Assembly: GCA_963965975.1 (NCBI GenBank)
Contig: OZ014423.1
Coordinates: 868,001 to 932,000 of the forward strand
From: Xestospongia bergquistia
Taxonomy: Eukaryota > Porifera > Demospongiae > Haplosclerida > Petrosiidae
Length of the DNA: 64,000 bases
Reading direction: 5' to 3'
Within the stretch, counting starts at the first letter, position 1. Each line of letters begins with the position of its first letter. Below are positions 41,976-56,166 of this stretch, piece by piece. The notes under the pieces are model-generated. The model worked only from the letters and a program-made list of their open reading frames with translations. It was not told the origin of the DNA and searched no databases. Made by a program: the position numbers and the translations under genes.

Positions 41976-44900
41976 ATGTCGCGCAAGATCGTAGGCATTC
42001 TTCCTAACTATTACGTCCATGTTTTGGACCTAGTAAGTTTAGATACAGTTAACGGTTGGGTGGTTATATGGACGGAAATAACTGGCAACGCCCACATACA
42101 GTAGCTGTAAAGTAGCCAATTGTAAATATAATAAATACAAAAATTAACGTGTTGTTGATGTTCTTGCTAAGTAATAATTAACTAGTAAAGAATTAGTAAG
42201 TTAGATATGTATAAAGTTTTAAGTTATGTGCTAACAAAGTTCAGAGTACTTGTAATTGTATTTCAAAGGGTCATTAATTATTACATTTTGGGTCCAAGGT
42301 ATAAAATTTTGACTCAATTACTTTAAAATATGTACCAGTATACATAATAGATAGTGTTAATATAGTATAACAGGTGATACGATGGATAGAGGTCAATTAT
42401 CAATAGTGAGGGGAGAGAGGGGGCTATAAATTAGTTGTAAACAATTGTTATGTATTAAGGTGTGGTTCCTGTTTACCACACCCATTTTAAAAGAGTCATG
42501 ACATATTATATGTTACGTAATATAATAGTGCTATTATGTTACCTTGTACTAGAACACTAATATTACAACAGTTGAAATTGGACCCCAGAATCTTGTCTTA
42601 CAGGATAATCATGTTTTGGAGGCGGGGCCACTTCCCTTTGTGACCATCCCACCTGGTCATTATTGCCGAGTAGAAAATCCCATTGACAGAAAGTAAGTAC
42701 TACTATTTAATATGTGGACAGTTGATATGTAATAATAATGTTATTTAGTACTAATTCTATATGTACATGTACATGTACAATCTGGTTAAATCTATTTTAA
42801 AGTAATTAGGTTCTTGCTAGTAATAGTATTTGTTAATTAGCATTTTTTAAGTCTTAATTATCGTAATTGTTATTGGTTCTCTCTATTTTAGTAAACCAAT
42901 TGTGGAGGGGAAGCTGTATGAGCTACGATTTGGTCACCAAGAGATAAGGCTTCATGATGTAAGTGATATTGTCCTTTGATATCACAATATATTATACATG
43001 TACAATACATGTATTGTACATGTACATGTGTTTGTACATGTAGTTGTGAATGTAGTCATACAATGTAGTTGTTAATAGTGACAGAAGTTGAGCTGTTTCT
43101 CTTTTTATACAATGTAATAAACAAGTCATGTATAGTATTATTATAGTAGTTTAACTGATAATGTCATTATTGGATAATTTTATTTGTAGTAATCTATTAT
43201 TATATTAGTTGATAAATATTAGATATAGTATAATTTGTGCTGTAGTCAGGAATAAGTACATTTGTAATTTTTTTAGAGTAGATAACTGATTTTAAATATT
43301 AACATTTGTTTATGAAATATAACTTTCAGTTTCTTTGTTTGTCTATCCTCTTGTCCACGTATTCATCCATATATCCTGTTGTTCATCCATTCTCTCTTAT
43401 ATATTAGGAACCCTTTCCTCTCTTTCCTGGAGAGTCTTTACCAGAGAGTGGTAGTTCTTCCAAAGGTACATTCTCTTTATTATTATTATTATTATTAACT
43501 TTTAGTTTTTATAACTACAGACTATTCACGAGCTATCAAGAAGTTGCCACTTATCAAAGCAGATCATGGAATTCATCTTCTTGCATTAGTTGACATTGAT
43601 GGTGATGAGTTTGGCCCTGCTCGTAAAGCTGGTGATGAATGGCAATTGAAGGGACCTCTAACATATGTCCCAAATCCTGAAGTGGTATGTGTGTTTGGAA
43701 TTATTAATATAAGACCATGGAATAAAATGCTATAGTACAGGACTGAAATATGAATTCATAGGAATGAGCCTTAAAGTAGGGTGTCATTGTAATTTCTACT
43801 AGAACTGGAATGGAATATCATGTTATAGGAATGGACCTTACAATGCATTAAATGGTTGACAGGAATGTAATCTCATATTATAGGAATGAGTCTATAAACA
43901 TAAGCTGGTATTAATTATTTAATAATTATAAGTTCTTATATCATATAGCAAGTGGTCAAACTCGTTAATCCAATGATAATTACTCCCGGACATGCTATCC
44001 GTCTCAAAGCTCGTCAAGATCTTGTTGACAGTGCTGGAAGGTAAGACCACACCCCTTCATTAAAACTGGTGCTATTATTATTATTATTAGTGTTCGTTAC
44101 ACTGGAGAGGAGTGGCTTGTGAGAGATACTGGATCTTATCTTCCTGGTGTGTATGAAGAGGTAAGTCTTGCCTTGTCTATATCTTAAAATATTTTTATAA
44201 CTAGTTTTATAAATGTGATTTTCAAATAAGATTCATTGCATCAAGCATTTAAACTCTGACTTAAATCTATGATAGAGTCTATTATTATCTAAAGTGCTGT
44301 TTAGTGTGTTACTTAAATAAACAAGTAAACTATAATTATACAAAATCATCAGACCAGATTAGACTAGACCAAACCATCTTTATATTATAAATTATTAATA
44401 TAATATATAATTGTTATCTTGTTTATATTTAACTACTAGTATTGTTTATGTCTTAATTGATAAATTTATTCTACATTTATTTGATACACAATCCCTCTCT
44501 CCCTCCCTCCTTTCCCCTCTCTCCCTCTCTCTCTCTCTTTACTCTAGGTTGTTGAAGAGGTGGAGGCATATACTCTTACTCCAAAAGATGCCCTCCATAT
44601 CAGAGCTAATGACAATTATACTGATCAATTTGGCAAGAGACGTAGCATTGGGGAGGAGTGGTTAGTAACTTCAGAGGATACTGAGTCTTATATTCCTGAT
44701 GTTACTGAGGTAAGAATACTCTGTATAAAAGGGGTGTGTCCATAGCAACTGTTGCTAGATAGATAGAATCATAGAGTTAAGACTATTTTTGTAGCTAATG
44801 TGTTCTTCATAAGGGGTGTGGTCAATTAATTATCAATAAAATAATTGTAATATTAATAATATTACTAATAGTTATGAATGTGAACAAAGAATGAGTAGTA

Positions 44901-47900
44901 TTAATTGTCCTTATAGTAACTTTTGACATTGTGATCCTTTTTATTAACGTTTGTTATTATTTGAGAATATAGTTGCCTTGGTGACAATGCTATTAGAAAG
45001 TATATCACAGATATCTCTGTAGTTATCAATATTGAGGATATAACAGATTATGAAGAAATGTTTCATTGTGTATACAATGGAAGACAAGTTGTATTTAATT
45101 TGACTGTTGTGTTCTCTAATGTATATATATAATGCTGTTATATATTGACTGAACTCCAGAGCGTGTTTCAGTAGTAAAATAACAGGATTAATGTCATCCC
45201 TTTCCTATTTCTTCAATGTATTTAAAAAGTAATAAGGCTTTAGAACATTAGGTACATAGCCTCTTACTTGAGACTATAATGTTCATTCTCTTTATAGCAC
45301 TTATTGGTTTCTTTGACTGTAAATAATTTAATAATAATAACAAATAACAAAGTCATTAGAGATTTCCACTTGTATACTAAAAGTAGTTATTGATTTGATC
45401 AGTTTACTTTCAAAATTTCATTTGAGGAAATAAACAGTCAGTTGTTTGTCAAATCTATTATAACTAACTGTCAAATGAAGGAGATGTAAGTAGTTTTGAA
45501 GAAGGAAATGATTTTGATAATTAAAAGTAGAGATAAGTAACCAGAGCCACTTTGATATCCATATTATTATAGCTCTGTTAGAGCATCTTGTAGTAATGAC
45601 TCAGTGATCTAATAATGCCAACTCATCATAATATCAGGTTCTCTAATAATTATGTTCTCATGGTGATAACCAGGGGGAGGGGAAGGAGGTGATCCTGTTA
45701 ATTAACTTAACATATTATATCACAGCTGTTATATCAAAGTTTCTATTTTAAGATAGTTATCATTTTTATTTGTAAACTTATTGTAGTATGTTTAAATTAG
45801 TTGACTGAATTGTCAAACAATTGCTCCCACATACTAGTAATTAATAGTGTCATCTATAACCTCCATTGTAACTATTAGGAAGGTAATGTCTGACAATGTA
45901 ACTATTAAGAAGGTAATGTCTGACAAGATAATTATTTAATTAAAGTTTGAATTGATATATTAAAGCAAATACAGCTGTGTCTCCTTGTATGATAAGATTG
46001 CTGTCACTGATCAGTGCCTCTCATGAGATCAATTCCCACAAAATGAATTCCTTAGAATGCATTAGAAATTTATGATAAAATTTACAAGTTCTGGGTTTTA
46101 GGGTTTTCATAAAAATTAATTGTGTATGGTTCTTTAAACATAATTGATTTCTCGGTACCTAACTCATGTGATTAGTATATGAGCAGTGATAAGTCTAATA
46201 AGATATAATATTTTGATATCACTATTAATTTTAGTATGCATTAGCCACACCATAATACTGGACTACTGATGTTGATAGAAAATAGACTTAGTCTAGATCT
46301 TCAAGTTCATTTACAGCAGCCATTTGTGGATAAACCCTATAAATATAGGGTTATATGTATAGCCACACCCACCTATTAATAACAATTCTTTATGATCATT
46401 TTTATTTAAGAAATAATATTTTAGAATTTTATATCAATATAGTTGTCTAAATAACATAGTTATTAACTACTTAATATTAATTTAAACATGTAATTAAGTG
46501 TTTAATAATACATTTTAATTACAGGAGATACTTCGTGTCGTTCAGTTGACTGTTCTTTCTCGGCGTCAATATTGTGTAGTCTGTAATCCCCTTGGAGATG
46601 ATAGGAGGCCACGTCTCGGCTACAGGGAACTTCGCAAAGGACCAAGGTGCTTCTTTCTTCATCCTGGTAAGTTAGTACAACATTAGTGTTAGCAGCAATG
46701 AAGGAAAAGTCTGTACTAAATAGATAACACTCTTGTGTATATGTTTGTTGTTCATTATCAGAAATGTATGCTCTTAACTGTTCTAGTTAACAAACTATTA
46801 TTAAAGATGCAGTATATATTAACTATTATAACATTAGTGTACTTGAGGTCACTTTTCTATTACTAATGATAAGTGCTCTTACAACACAAAGCCTTATCTC
46901 TTGATGACCAAATTGTAACTCACACAGCTTCTCCTCCACAATGGTTATTGAACTCTGTTGCACGTGGCTAGTCCATCTAGTAATCTAATAGCTACCTTAT
47001 ATTAAGACTGTCAACTCATATGTTATATACACAATAGATGATAAATATGTATAATATATTGTCTTTAATCACATGTTATTTATTTTAAGTGTTATATACC
47101 ACAAAAATTACCACCAATTTAGGCTTTAGTATTCTCTACTACTTTCAATTTCAAAGTGATAGTTTTAAGGTGTAGTCTTAATTTACTACATCATGTAAAT
47201 AATAACCACCTGTCATACCTGTGGTAGAATGTGTCAGCACATTATAATAGTCATTTCTTCCTCATTTGCTTGTCTTGTGGTTAGATTAATGCTTTGATTG
47301 TGGTTTATTTAAGTTCCAAGATCCTTTTTCAGACTTGGTCATAATTACTGATATTGTGGTAGTTAACATTATTATTACTCTATTTGAATACAAGTACTCC
47401 TACATTATAACTTTGTTGCTAAGAGACTGGTAATCTACTTTGAAACATCATTAATGTTGATTGTTTTAACTTGTGCAAATAAATATTTTACTACTTCTGT
47501 TTGTTCTAAAAATAGTATATGTCTCAACTCTCATCTAGTCACAAGGAATTTCTATTTTTAGCACAGATACAACTAAGATATACTTCTATAAGAAGTTATT
47601 TTCATTATTATTGATAGTTGAGTATAGTTTGTAAACAATGTATTATGTAAGTGAACTATATTTTCTTTCTTTCTCACATCACATCACATTAGGTGAGGAG
47701 TTAGAGAAAGGCATTCAAAATGCCATCATTTTAGAAGCTGATGAAGCTCTTCTTTTGACTGCACAGGAAGAATTTGATGACATTCTACCTGATGGTAAGT
47801 ACATACTGTTCACCTGATAAGTAAGTACACACAGTCTTGTAGACATTTTAACGATCCTTTTAATACCCCAAGTGAACACTTGTTTGCTTTTGTTTTCAAA

Positions 47901-50900
47901 CTATTATATAAACTTAAGTATTTGGAAAACATTGCATTCCATTATGTGCAGGTGAACAACATTAGTACATGTGTCATCATAACAAACTACAGCTGTTTAT
48001 TTTTCCCTTATTATCAAAAAGCTATAACTACTTTTCCTGTTAGCTCCATCAGTTAATATCTTACCAGTATTGTAGATTGTAATACACTATTGTGTTATCT
48101 ACATATAGGTACCAAAGTTCATCGAACACCTGGTGATCGTTGGATGGTGCATGGTCCAACTGACTATATCCCACGGACAGAAGTCGGAAATATTACACAA
48201 AGGTCAGTGTACAATTTTAATTAGAATAATAATTATTATGTATCAATAATTATATCATAGCAACAATGTGATATTATGTATACTGGTTTACAAACTTGTT
48301 AATTGATCAAATGTACATTATCTTTGAAGTAATTGAGAACTCTGTTTATGTAATAATTTGTAACATGTACATGTACTGTGATTGCTGATGTTGTACATAC
48401 TTAAACACATTATGAGCTGTGACCTGACATCAGAATGTTTTCCATACAATAAATGAGATCACTACCCTACACTTATACTTACACAGTAATATACTGAGAT
48501 ACCTACACAGTAATATACTGAGATACTTACAGCAATATACTGAGATACTTACACAGTAATATACTGAGATACTTACACAGTAATATACTGAGATACTTAC
48601 CCAGTAATATACTGAGATACTTACACAGTAATATACTGAGATACTTACACAGTAATATACTGAGATACTTACACAGCAATATTGTAATGAAATAATGAAA
48701 GTACCATATCCAATGTTTTGCTGACTTTTCTAGTAAAGGTTAAGATTTATTTTTTTGTGATTGCTGTCTTGTTTTTAGGAAAGCTATACCTCTCAATGAA
48801 AATGAAGGTATTTATATCAGGAATATACAAAGTGGTCAGGTGAGGAATATATTGTGTACTTGTATTGTATATATCATAATATTACTAAATTATATGATAT
48901 GTCTTATTTAACCATTATGTAGTACATGTAATATAATTTGGTATAACTATGTTGCTATTGGCAACCACTGGACACTTGGAATAATTATATAAAGAACTAC
49001 AGTAATTGGCTAATAATCATGAAACGAACATTATAAGATTATTTCCAAGTTATTAAGGATAATGTATAGTTGTTTACAAGGAATTAAATTTTTGTAGTTT
49101 GCGTTTTTGCTGGGATTTTGCAAACATTACATCCGCTAAAAATTTTAACATGGTTGCAAAGTGTCAATCATGTCTTTGTTACACATCAAGTTTACCTTCT
49201 TCTGAGTCTGTGCCTTTACTGACTCCAGAAGCTCTCCATGAAGCCAACATGAGAGTCATGAGTCTCACTAGAAAAATCAATGAGGCTGGCTTTGCACATG
49301 CAAAGAAAATGTACTACACATAATGTTTCAGAAAGGCTGGCATTCTTCATCCACTTAATGGACAGTAAAACAGTTAATATAATTAGACTAAGCAAAAATA
49401 GTGTCTATTATTGTCATACCAAAATATATGTGTTCAGTAAACCACAAATATTAAATCTGCAAACTTCACACTCTTTACTACAAATCACAAAATATAACTA
49501 CAGCAAATATTTCCAGCTAGAAGATAATACACTGAACACTGTATGAATTGTTTTTAATTATATATTGTTTTAAATAATTATTATGTTATTGGAATGATGT
49601 CAATGTTAGCTAACTTGTATTGGACTGGTTTGTATAATATATACTCTATTATAAAATATATTATCTATATTTCATTGGTTAGGTCCGAGCTATTGTTGGT
49701 CCACAGTCATATCTGTTACAAGCATTTGAAGAACTCTATGAGAAAGAACTGACACCACTTGTGGAGGAGATACTAAGGTAAACCATACAGTGATAGATAA
49801 TTCTATCAAATATAAATGCATCATTATGTTTATAAAACATAGCCTTACATCGGATCCCATAGCTACATAGCATATTATGTGTAACAAGATAACATTTGCA
49901 TCAGACAACAGATCTGATCACCTTGTCTCTTGGTCTTGAATAGTGTTAATAGTGTCACAGCTTCTTCAGCAGTTTTTGTTGTGATAGGCTATTAAATATA
50001 ATTCATAATCTATGATTATACTAATTCATAACTCTTAATAAATTTGGTCTTTTCTTGTTTTTCCAGGGAAGGTGGTGGTGTTGGAGATGAAAGTATTAGA
50101 AAGATTGCCTATTTTGACAGTGCTAAAGATCCCTCCATTTTTAAAGGAAATGTAAGTTATAGCACACACTTATGAACTCTTTCACATTGTTAACGTTACA
50201 TCAAACAACTATAATTGTCTTAATTGTAAATATGTAGTAAATAATATATTCCTTTAGTGTGGGAGAGTACTTAGGAAAATAGTTTTGTGATTATCATTCT
50301 AGATAATAGAGTTTGTTTTGTAATAAAATCTAGCTAAACACACCTGTTTTTATCCACAGAACAAGCTGTACCACTTAGGAGGCAACTGATTATAAACCAC
50401 AATACATTAATAATTATTAATAATGGATTACATAAGACATTTATTACTCTCCCAAGTATGTAAACTGTCACCCTGCTGCATATGTTTCTCTAAACTAATG
50501 CTAAGGGGACCTGGATGAAAACATCATATGTAATGTCATTTTCTTTTTACATTATAGACTCGAGACAAAACTCGTGTAGTGACCTATCGTTGTCCTAGTA
50601 ATTGTGCTGTTCAAGTAAGTGATTAACACAGTGTGTTGTATATGGTATATTTACATATAAACTCCATTAATTACCTGCTATTGACTTTTTAAGGTAATGT
50701 TTATAATAACTGTCATCTCTCACTGACTAAGCAAGTATTTCCTATAGCAGTTTGTATACCAAAAATTTCTTTTTCTAGTTGGGTTGAGAATTGATTTCCC
50801 ATTCTAAAGACTAGGGAGGAAGGGTTTGATCATAAGTTCTTTTGCTATGTAACATTCATAAGTGAGACAGGAAGTAAAACCTTACAGTAAAAAGTAACAA

Positions 50901-53900
50901 GAATGACAAATAGCTTGTTGACTGGAAATAACAATATGAAGGGACAATACTAAATTGATTTTAGTAATCTATTGTAGAGTGTCATTTGCTAGTTATTATA
51001 ATATTCCTTATATACAATATATTAGGTATATAATTATATTGAGAAAACAGCTAGAGTGGTATTTGGACCAGACCTAGTTGTATTAGAACCTCATGAGAAC
51101 TTCAATGTCCTCAGTCTTAGTGGTAAGTTGTTAGTTTATGATAGATAATCTCTTTCATGTTTACTGCTGCAGCTGGGAAACCCAAAAAAGAGAATGCCTT
51201 GAAGACTTTCTGCCTCTTCTTAGGACCAGACTTTATAACAGAGTATATTACGGTAAGTATTCATGATATCAAGAAATATTAATTATTATTATGTAACATA
51301 TTTAATTAACAAGATAACATAAAGTTCGCACATAACAATAACGCTAACATTAGGCTATAATTAATAGAGTGGGTGGACTCAATACACACTCACAGACCAC
51401 AATACAAAAACACTTGAGACCAAAAATCAAGTAGAAAATTGGAAACATAACAACTGATTTTAATATTATTGTGCAAAGTTATACAGTTATCAACTATGCT
51501 ACTTGCTTGTATTGTCAGTCAGCTGGTGGAGGGTAGTCTTTCCCTCTTATAACGGTCACTGCATTCCCAGTGTTCGTACATTGGATAGGTTCTTGAACAG
51601 GGGCATCCTCTGGTATGTGACCATTGCAAACTAGGAGATATAAGGCAACACAACATGAGAGTATAAAAAGGAGGAGAAGTGAATGTATAACATCACGAAA
51701 ATGATTATATTGATCGTGACATGGTGCAACTTGAACGTTGGATCGTCGGCGTCCTCCAATAACTAGCTCAGAGGGATAATTAGCAAATTGATCCAAAGAT
51801 TCCTCGATAGGAACTCGAGCTGGTTGCCATAATGCTCGCATTAAACAAACTAAGTAGACTAATATGATAGTGGTCAATAAGACAGCAATTATATCTTCCA
51901 TGTTGTTGCACGAGTGATTGGCAGGAATATTGTTGACTCGTTGTACCTCTAGATAACAGTAATACTGCTGAGAGAGATGGAACAAGAGTCTTTCACTATA
52001 TATATATCGCAGCAGTTTTCGTCAAGTCGTCGTTCGACTTATCTTTACAGAAAGTATTTGCAAAATACAAATCACAGTTGTAACTTTACATGAAAAAATC
52101 CTTAGAAGTTGCTGGACTATATATTCACCTTTAATTCAATTCATATATACTTCGAGTATGAAGTCACTCCTCCCCTGCCGCCTTCGACGTCCGCCCTAAT
52201 TGCACCCACCTGTTTCTAATCTTTAATTATTGTTGGAATATATTTCCGGTTAATTATGATTTTTTGTTTAATTATTACTATTATTTTAGGTTGAAACTTC
52301 TGATCATGCTCGTCTAAAGATTGCTATTTCTATGAACAATGAATTTAGAGTAAGTTATAGCCAAATCATTCCAATATTATTGTTAATTTGTTATGTTATT
52401 AGGTTGAGAGAGGTGATCCTAAAAGTGAGGCTATGTTATTTAGTGTCCCTGACTTTATTGGATTTGCTTGTCGTGAAGTTGGTAAGTACTAGAGCAGAGA
52501 AATATAGTTACATATATTGTATTTGTATGCTCATTAACAGTTGATTGAATGACAAAATATGGAATATTCTATTCTATTTGTTATTGCATATCCATTTACA
52601 TGATATTTTGTTTCTCTTGCTCTTCCATAGCTAGTAAGATTAGAGGCAAAGTTGCCTCCATACCATTTGAACAGTTTCATAAACATTCTGCTGATATTAT
52701 TACAGCTGCTGTATTTGGGAAGGATCCTGACGGAACAGTTCGTACTGAAGTAGTGTTCCCAGCAAATAATCTTGTAAGTTTTATACTTGTAATGATAAAA
52801 ATACCACATTACACATCAGTAATGAATTATTAAATAAATAATGTTTTGTAAACTGTTTATTGCGAGGGAAACTAACTATGACTAGGAAAGTACAGAATCC
52901 GAAGATAGACATTCCAATTCCTATTTCTTTCGCACACCTTAGCATATTTTGAAAATTCCAATTAACGACCCATTTGATGATGATTCCATTTTTTCCTTGT
53001 TCCATTCTTGATATGTGAGCCATATCTAATTTTTATTTAGCTTTTCTTGTTACTAATAAAATGTAGAACGTGAGTACCAGAAGCCTTCTCTTAGAATTGA
53101 GTGTCAGCGAGATGTTTCCAGTTGGGTCGGGTTCCTGATTTTGGTTGTATACTGTGGGTCTGTCATATACAGAAACTAAGGACAGGCATCCATTTCTGTA
53201 TTGTGGAAGCTGTTTGATTGAAATTGAAAATAGGAATTGGAATGTCTATTTTTGGCTTCCACAAGAAAGACCATCCATAGTATGATCTCTCTTTCATATT
53301 CATATATAGGTTATTACAAATGTTGATATACAAAGTATTGAACCTGTTGATCATAATATGAGGGATTCATTATCTAAATCAGTTCAGATGGCTATTGAAA
53401 TTGCCACCAAGTAAGTAGAATATAATCTGCATATGTCAACCATATTGACTAATATCATTAGTAGTAATATAATGTATTACAATGTGATATTTGTGTATTT
53501 CTGCTACATAGACACTTACTTTGTAATAGTTTGTTTTCAGCATATTGAGCGACAGTTGTGATAGAGCAACAATTGTGATAGACTATTTGTGACTGCAGTC
53601 CGGACTGGTATAGATTTCACTTCTGTAGTTATGATAACACCTGCTTCTTGCTCCAAATTAGGCAACCAGAATATTTGTGGGTATTTGTGGTTAGATAAGT
53701 TTAGACAGAAACACAGTCAGGGCTAGAAACAGTCAGGACTAATATAATTTGAATTTGACATGGGTTCACAACTCTTATTAATCTAATAATTAACTTGAAT
53801 TACATAACAATATATTTTAATAGATCTATTGAACGTTCTGCTCAACATGAAGCTTTGAGGACTGAGCAAAAAGCTAAAGGTGAACTTGAGAGACAGAAAT

Positions 53901-55540
53901 TACAAAATGAGAAGGTCAGTTTATAATACAATAAACACTTAGTAGAATATATATATATAATCTATGGTGTAATGATATTATTTGTTGATCTGTAGTTATA
54001 AAATTAAAAGACATCATTTTACACCATTTGTTTACTATAAATAGTCAATATTACCATTAGCAATCTATATCTTGTTGTCGTGGTGACCTGTTAGAGTGTA
54101 AGCTCCAATAATTCACTTTCAATTGTCTCACTATTAATGTGATATATGTTGTAACAACAGTTCATTTTATGTATCATTTTTATTATTATATTGTAGGAAG
54201 CTGAAGAAGCTAGAAAAGTTTTACTAGAGCTACAAGCTGTTGCATCTGCTGTAGAATCTACAGGTCAAGCTAAAGCTGAGGCACAGGTATGATTACTATA
54301 ACACTATTGCTGTTGAATAATGGTACTTGTGTCATATAACATAACTGATGTGTTCTTAACATATCTCATTGTTGTGTGTTGTTGTTAACATATCTTAGTG
54401 TTTGTTTAAAGCAGTTGTTCTCTTTGCGTAGGCTCAAGCTGAGAGGTTAATTATTGAAGGTCAAAGTGCTATTGAATGTAAGTTAATTTAAAAAGTGAAG
54501 TACATTTTATATTAATTGTGTTATTATAGTTTTGAGAGAAGTAGTTTTTTGTTTTTTGATTATAATCAATAGTAGTTAAATATACTTGTATTGTATATAA
54601 TATCATAGTTGTGTTTAGACTAGTGAGAGCTGTTGTCACAATATTGTTTACTTACAATGAGAAAGAGATACTCTAATTACTCTTATGTATCCATGACATT
54701 AAACTACTTGGTTATGGTCAGATTTATCAGCTGGTCATTGGTTGCCTTTACCAATTGGCCAATTGTTGACAATGTCAATAATACAACTATAAAGACTTGA
54801 TTTAATTACTAATAATAATTAATTTTTTATTTTATCCAGTGGCTAAATTAAAGGCTGAAGCTACAAGAATTGAAATGGAAGCCGAACTAGAATGTCAGAC
54901 AAAGGTAAATTATGTTTGTGGTATCATTGACAGGATTCTGGTAGAAGTAGAGGTAGTTTGTAAACAATAGGTTTGATTAAGTTGACTTGTAAGAGAATGC
55001 TGTGATAACAGACTACTTCAAACACAACAACTCTCATGATTTCACAATCTCTTATTACAGATGCAAGAAGCTGAGGTACAATTTTTAAGGGAACAAAATG
55101 AATTAGAAATCAACAAAGCTAAAGAACTTAGTAATATTGAGGTAATATATAATAATAAAATACATGTACTTATTATTATTACATGTAATAATATTGAGGT
55201 AATATATAATAATAAAATACATGTACTCACTATTATTACATGTAGGTATCCAAGTCTAGTGTAATGGTCCGCTCTATGGGACAGGAGGTTATATCTCGTA
55301 TTGCAAGATCAGGATCTCAATCAAAGGTAATGTAATTAATTGAAATGTTATGATAACAATATGATATTATGGTAATGGTTACTGTCATTGATAGTTATCT
55401 TGTCTGATCAGATATATTATATTATGAATATTTTGAATATTACATAGCAGCCATACTATTTATATTCATAATTCATAAATTTCTCTCTCATGTTAGCTTA
55501 ACATTTATTACCTTATATAGTATAATATTTGTACTTTCAA

Positions 55541-55597
<57 letters not shown>

Positions 55598-55730
55598 TCC
55601 CTTCATCCCTCCCATTCAGGCCCATCTTCTTCAAAGTCTTGGTATACAATCTGTTCTACTTACAGATGGGAAGACTCCTATTAATTTATATGGGAACCCA
55701 GCTGGGGGTTATGTCACACAACCTAATTGA
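41976..55730 (+). CDS. MVP: major vault protein (MVP)
   Basis: The shell protein of vault ribonucleoprotein particles. ATG at 41976 ([18 protein letters not shown]). About 27 exons, among them 42553-42692, 42892-42959, 43521-43683, 43949-44041, 44090-44160, 44550-44709, 46526-46666, 47693-47794, 48111-48202, 48780-48840, 49682-49777, 50068-50152, 51027-51122, 51174-51254, 52632-52773, 53309-53411, 53821-53913, 54198-54288, 54840-54905, 55062-55141, 55246-55327 and 55620-55730. The N-terminal repeats show [34 protein letters not shown] and [18 protein letters not shown]. The shoulder is [19 protein letters not shown]; the cap helix is a long coiled coil ([18 protein letters not shown]). It ends [20 protein letters not shown]. 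Introns are far longer than elsewhere here; one hosts a gene on the other strand. A broken, shuffled second copy follows it. Confidence 0.95.
48481..48680. repeat. 24-bp minisatellite in an MVP intron
   Basis: About eight units of the 24-bp motif ACACAGTAATATACTGAGAT plus ACTT, one of them shortened. The corresponding place in the downstream MVP copy (near 57361-57385) has only about one unit. Confidence 0.85.
49063..49528. mobile_element. ~450-bp insertion in an MVP intron, absent from the paralogous intron
   Basis: The flanks ATTAAGGATA (49053) and ACTGAACACT (49531) are about 20 bp apart in the downstream copy (61487-61525), so the sequence between was inserted here or lost there. It has the open frame 49099-49323 with no family I recognise. 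No clear terminal inverted repeat or target duplication could be fixed by eye. Confidence 0.45.
51515..51901 (-). CDS. small two-pass membrane protein nested in an MVP intron
   Basis: Unrecognised protein of 128 residues in one exon, antisense to MVP inside its 51255-52290 intron. Start at ATG 51899-51901 ([20 protein letters not shown]). It has an N-terminal hydrophobic segment (about 4-24), a polar stretch with GGRRRSN, a second hydrophobic segment ([19 protein letters not shown], about 77-95), then a conserved tail with [12 protein letters not shown] and [21 protein letters not shown] run near 51996-52004 lies about 100 bp upstream. A related frame at 63725-63994, in the matching part of the MVP duplication, keeps LYLLVC, PEDxPVQE, QC, GKxY and PPAxD, although most other residues changed. 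That conservation argues that this is a real gene. Function unknown. Confidence 0.7.
   Translation of the reverse strand: MEDIIAVLLTTIILVYLVCLMRALWQPARVPIEESLDQFANYPSELVIGGRRRSNVQVAPCHDQYNHFRDVIHSLLLLFILSCCVALYLLVCNGHIPEDAPVQEPIQCTNTGNAVTVIRGKDYPPPAD
52836..53266. repeat. dispersed inverted repeat in an MVP intron
   Basis: ATAGACATTCCAATTCCTAT at 52904 onward has its reverse complement at about 53232-53253. The right copy lies inside a smaller inverted repeat with GTGGAAGC (53208) and GCTTCCAC (53255). This may be a foldback element or two opposed copies of one repeat. Confidence 0.55.
55543..55594. repeat. CT microsatellite before the last MVP exon
   Basis: Uninterrupted CT run of about 25 units that extends the polypyrimidine tract of the final MVP intron. 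The paralogous intron near 59828-59852 has a shorter, interrupted version. Confidence 0.9.
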
Positions 55731-55886
55731 TATTATTATATCAACTGACATATTGTTCCCTTTATTAGTTGACTGACATATTAGATTTGATATTATTTGT
55801 TGATTTTTAGTGATATCTTTATATATCAGTTGTCCCCTTTTAATTGTGTGTTTGTTTATAGTTTATGATGATAATATAGTTTATAG

Positions 55887-56166
<280 letters not shown>

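Noticed and set aside
48481..48680. CRISPR-like array
   Set aside because: Direct 24-bp units without unique spacers in a eukaryotic intron: a minisatellite.
51902..51985. Longer N-terminus for the nested MVP-intron gene
   Set aside because: It would need a TTG start; ATG 51901 precedes a good membrane segment directly.
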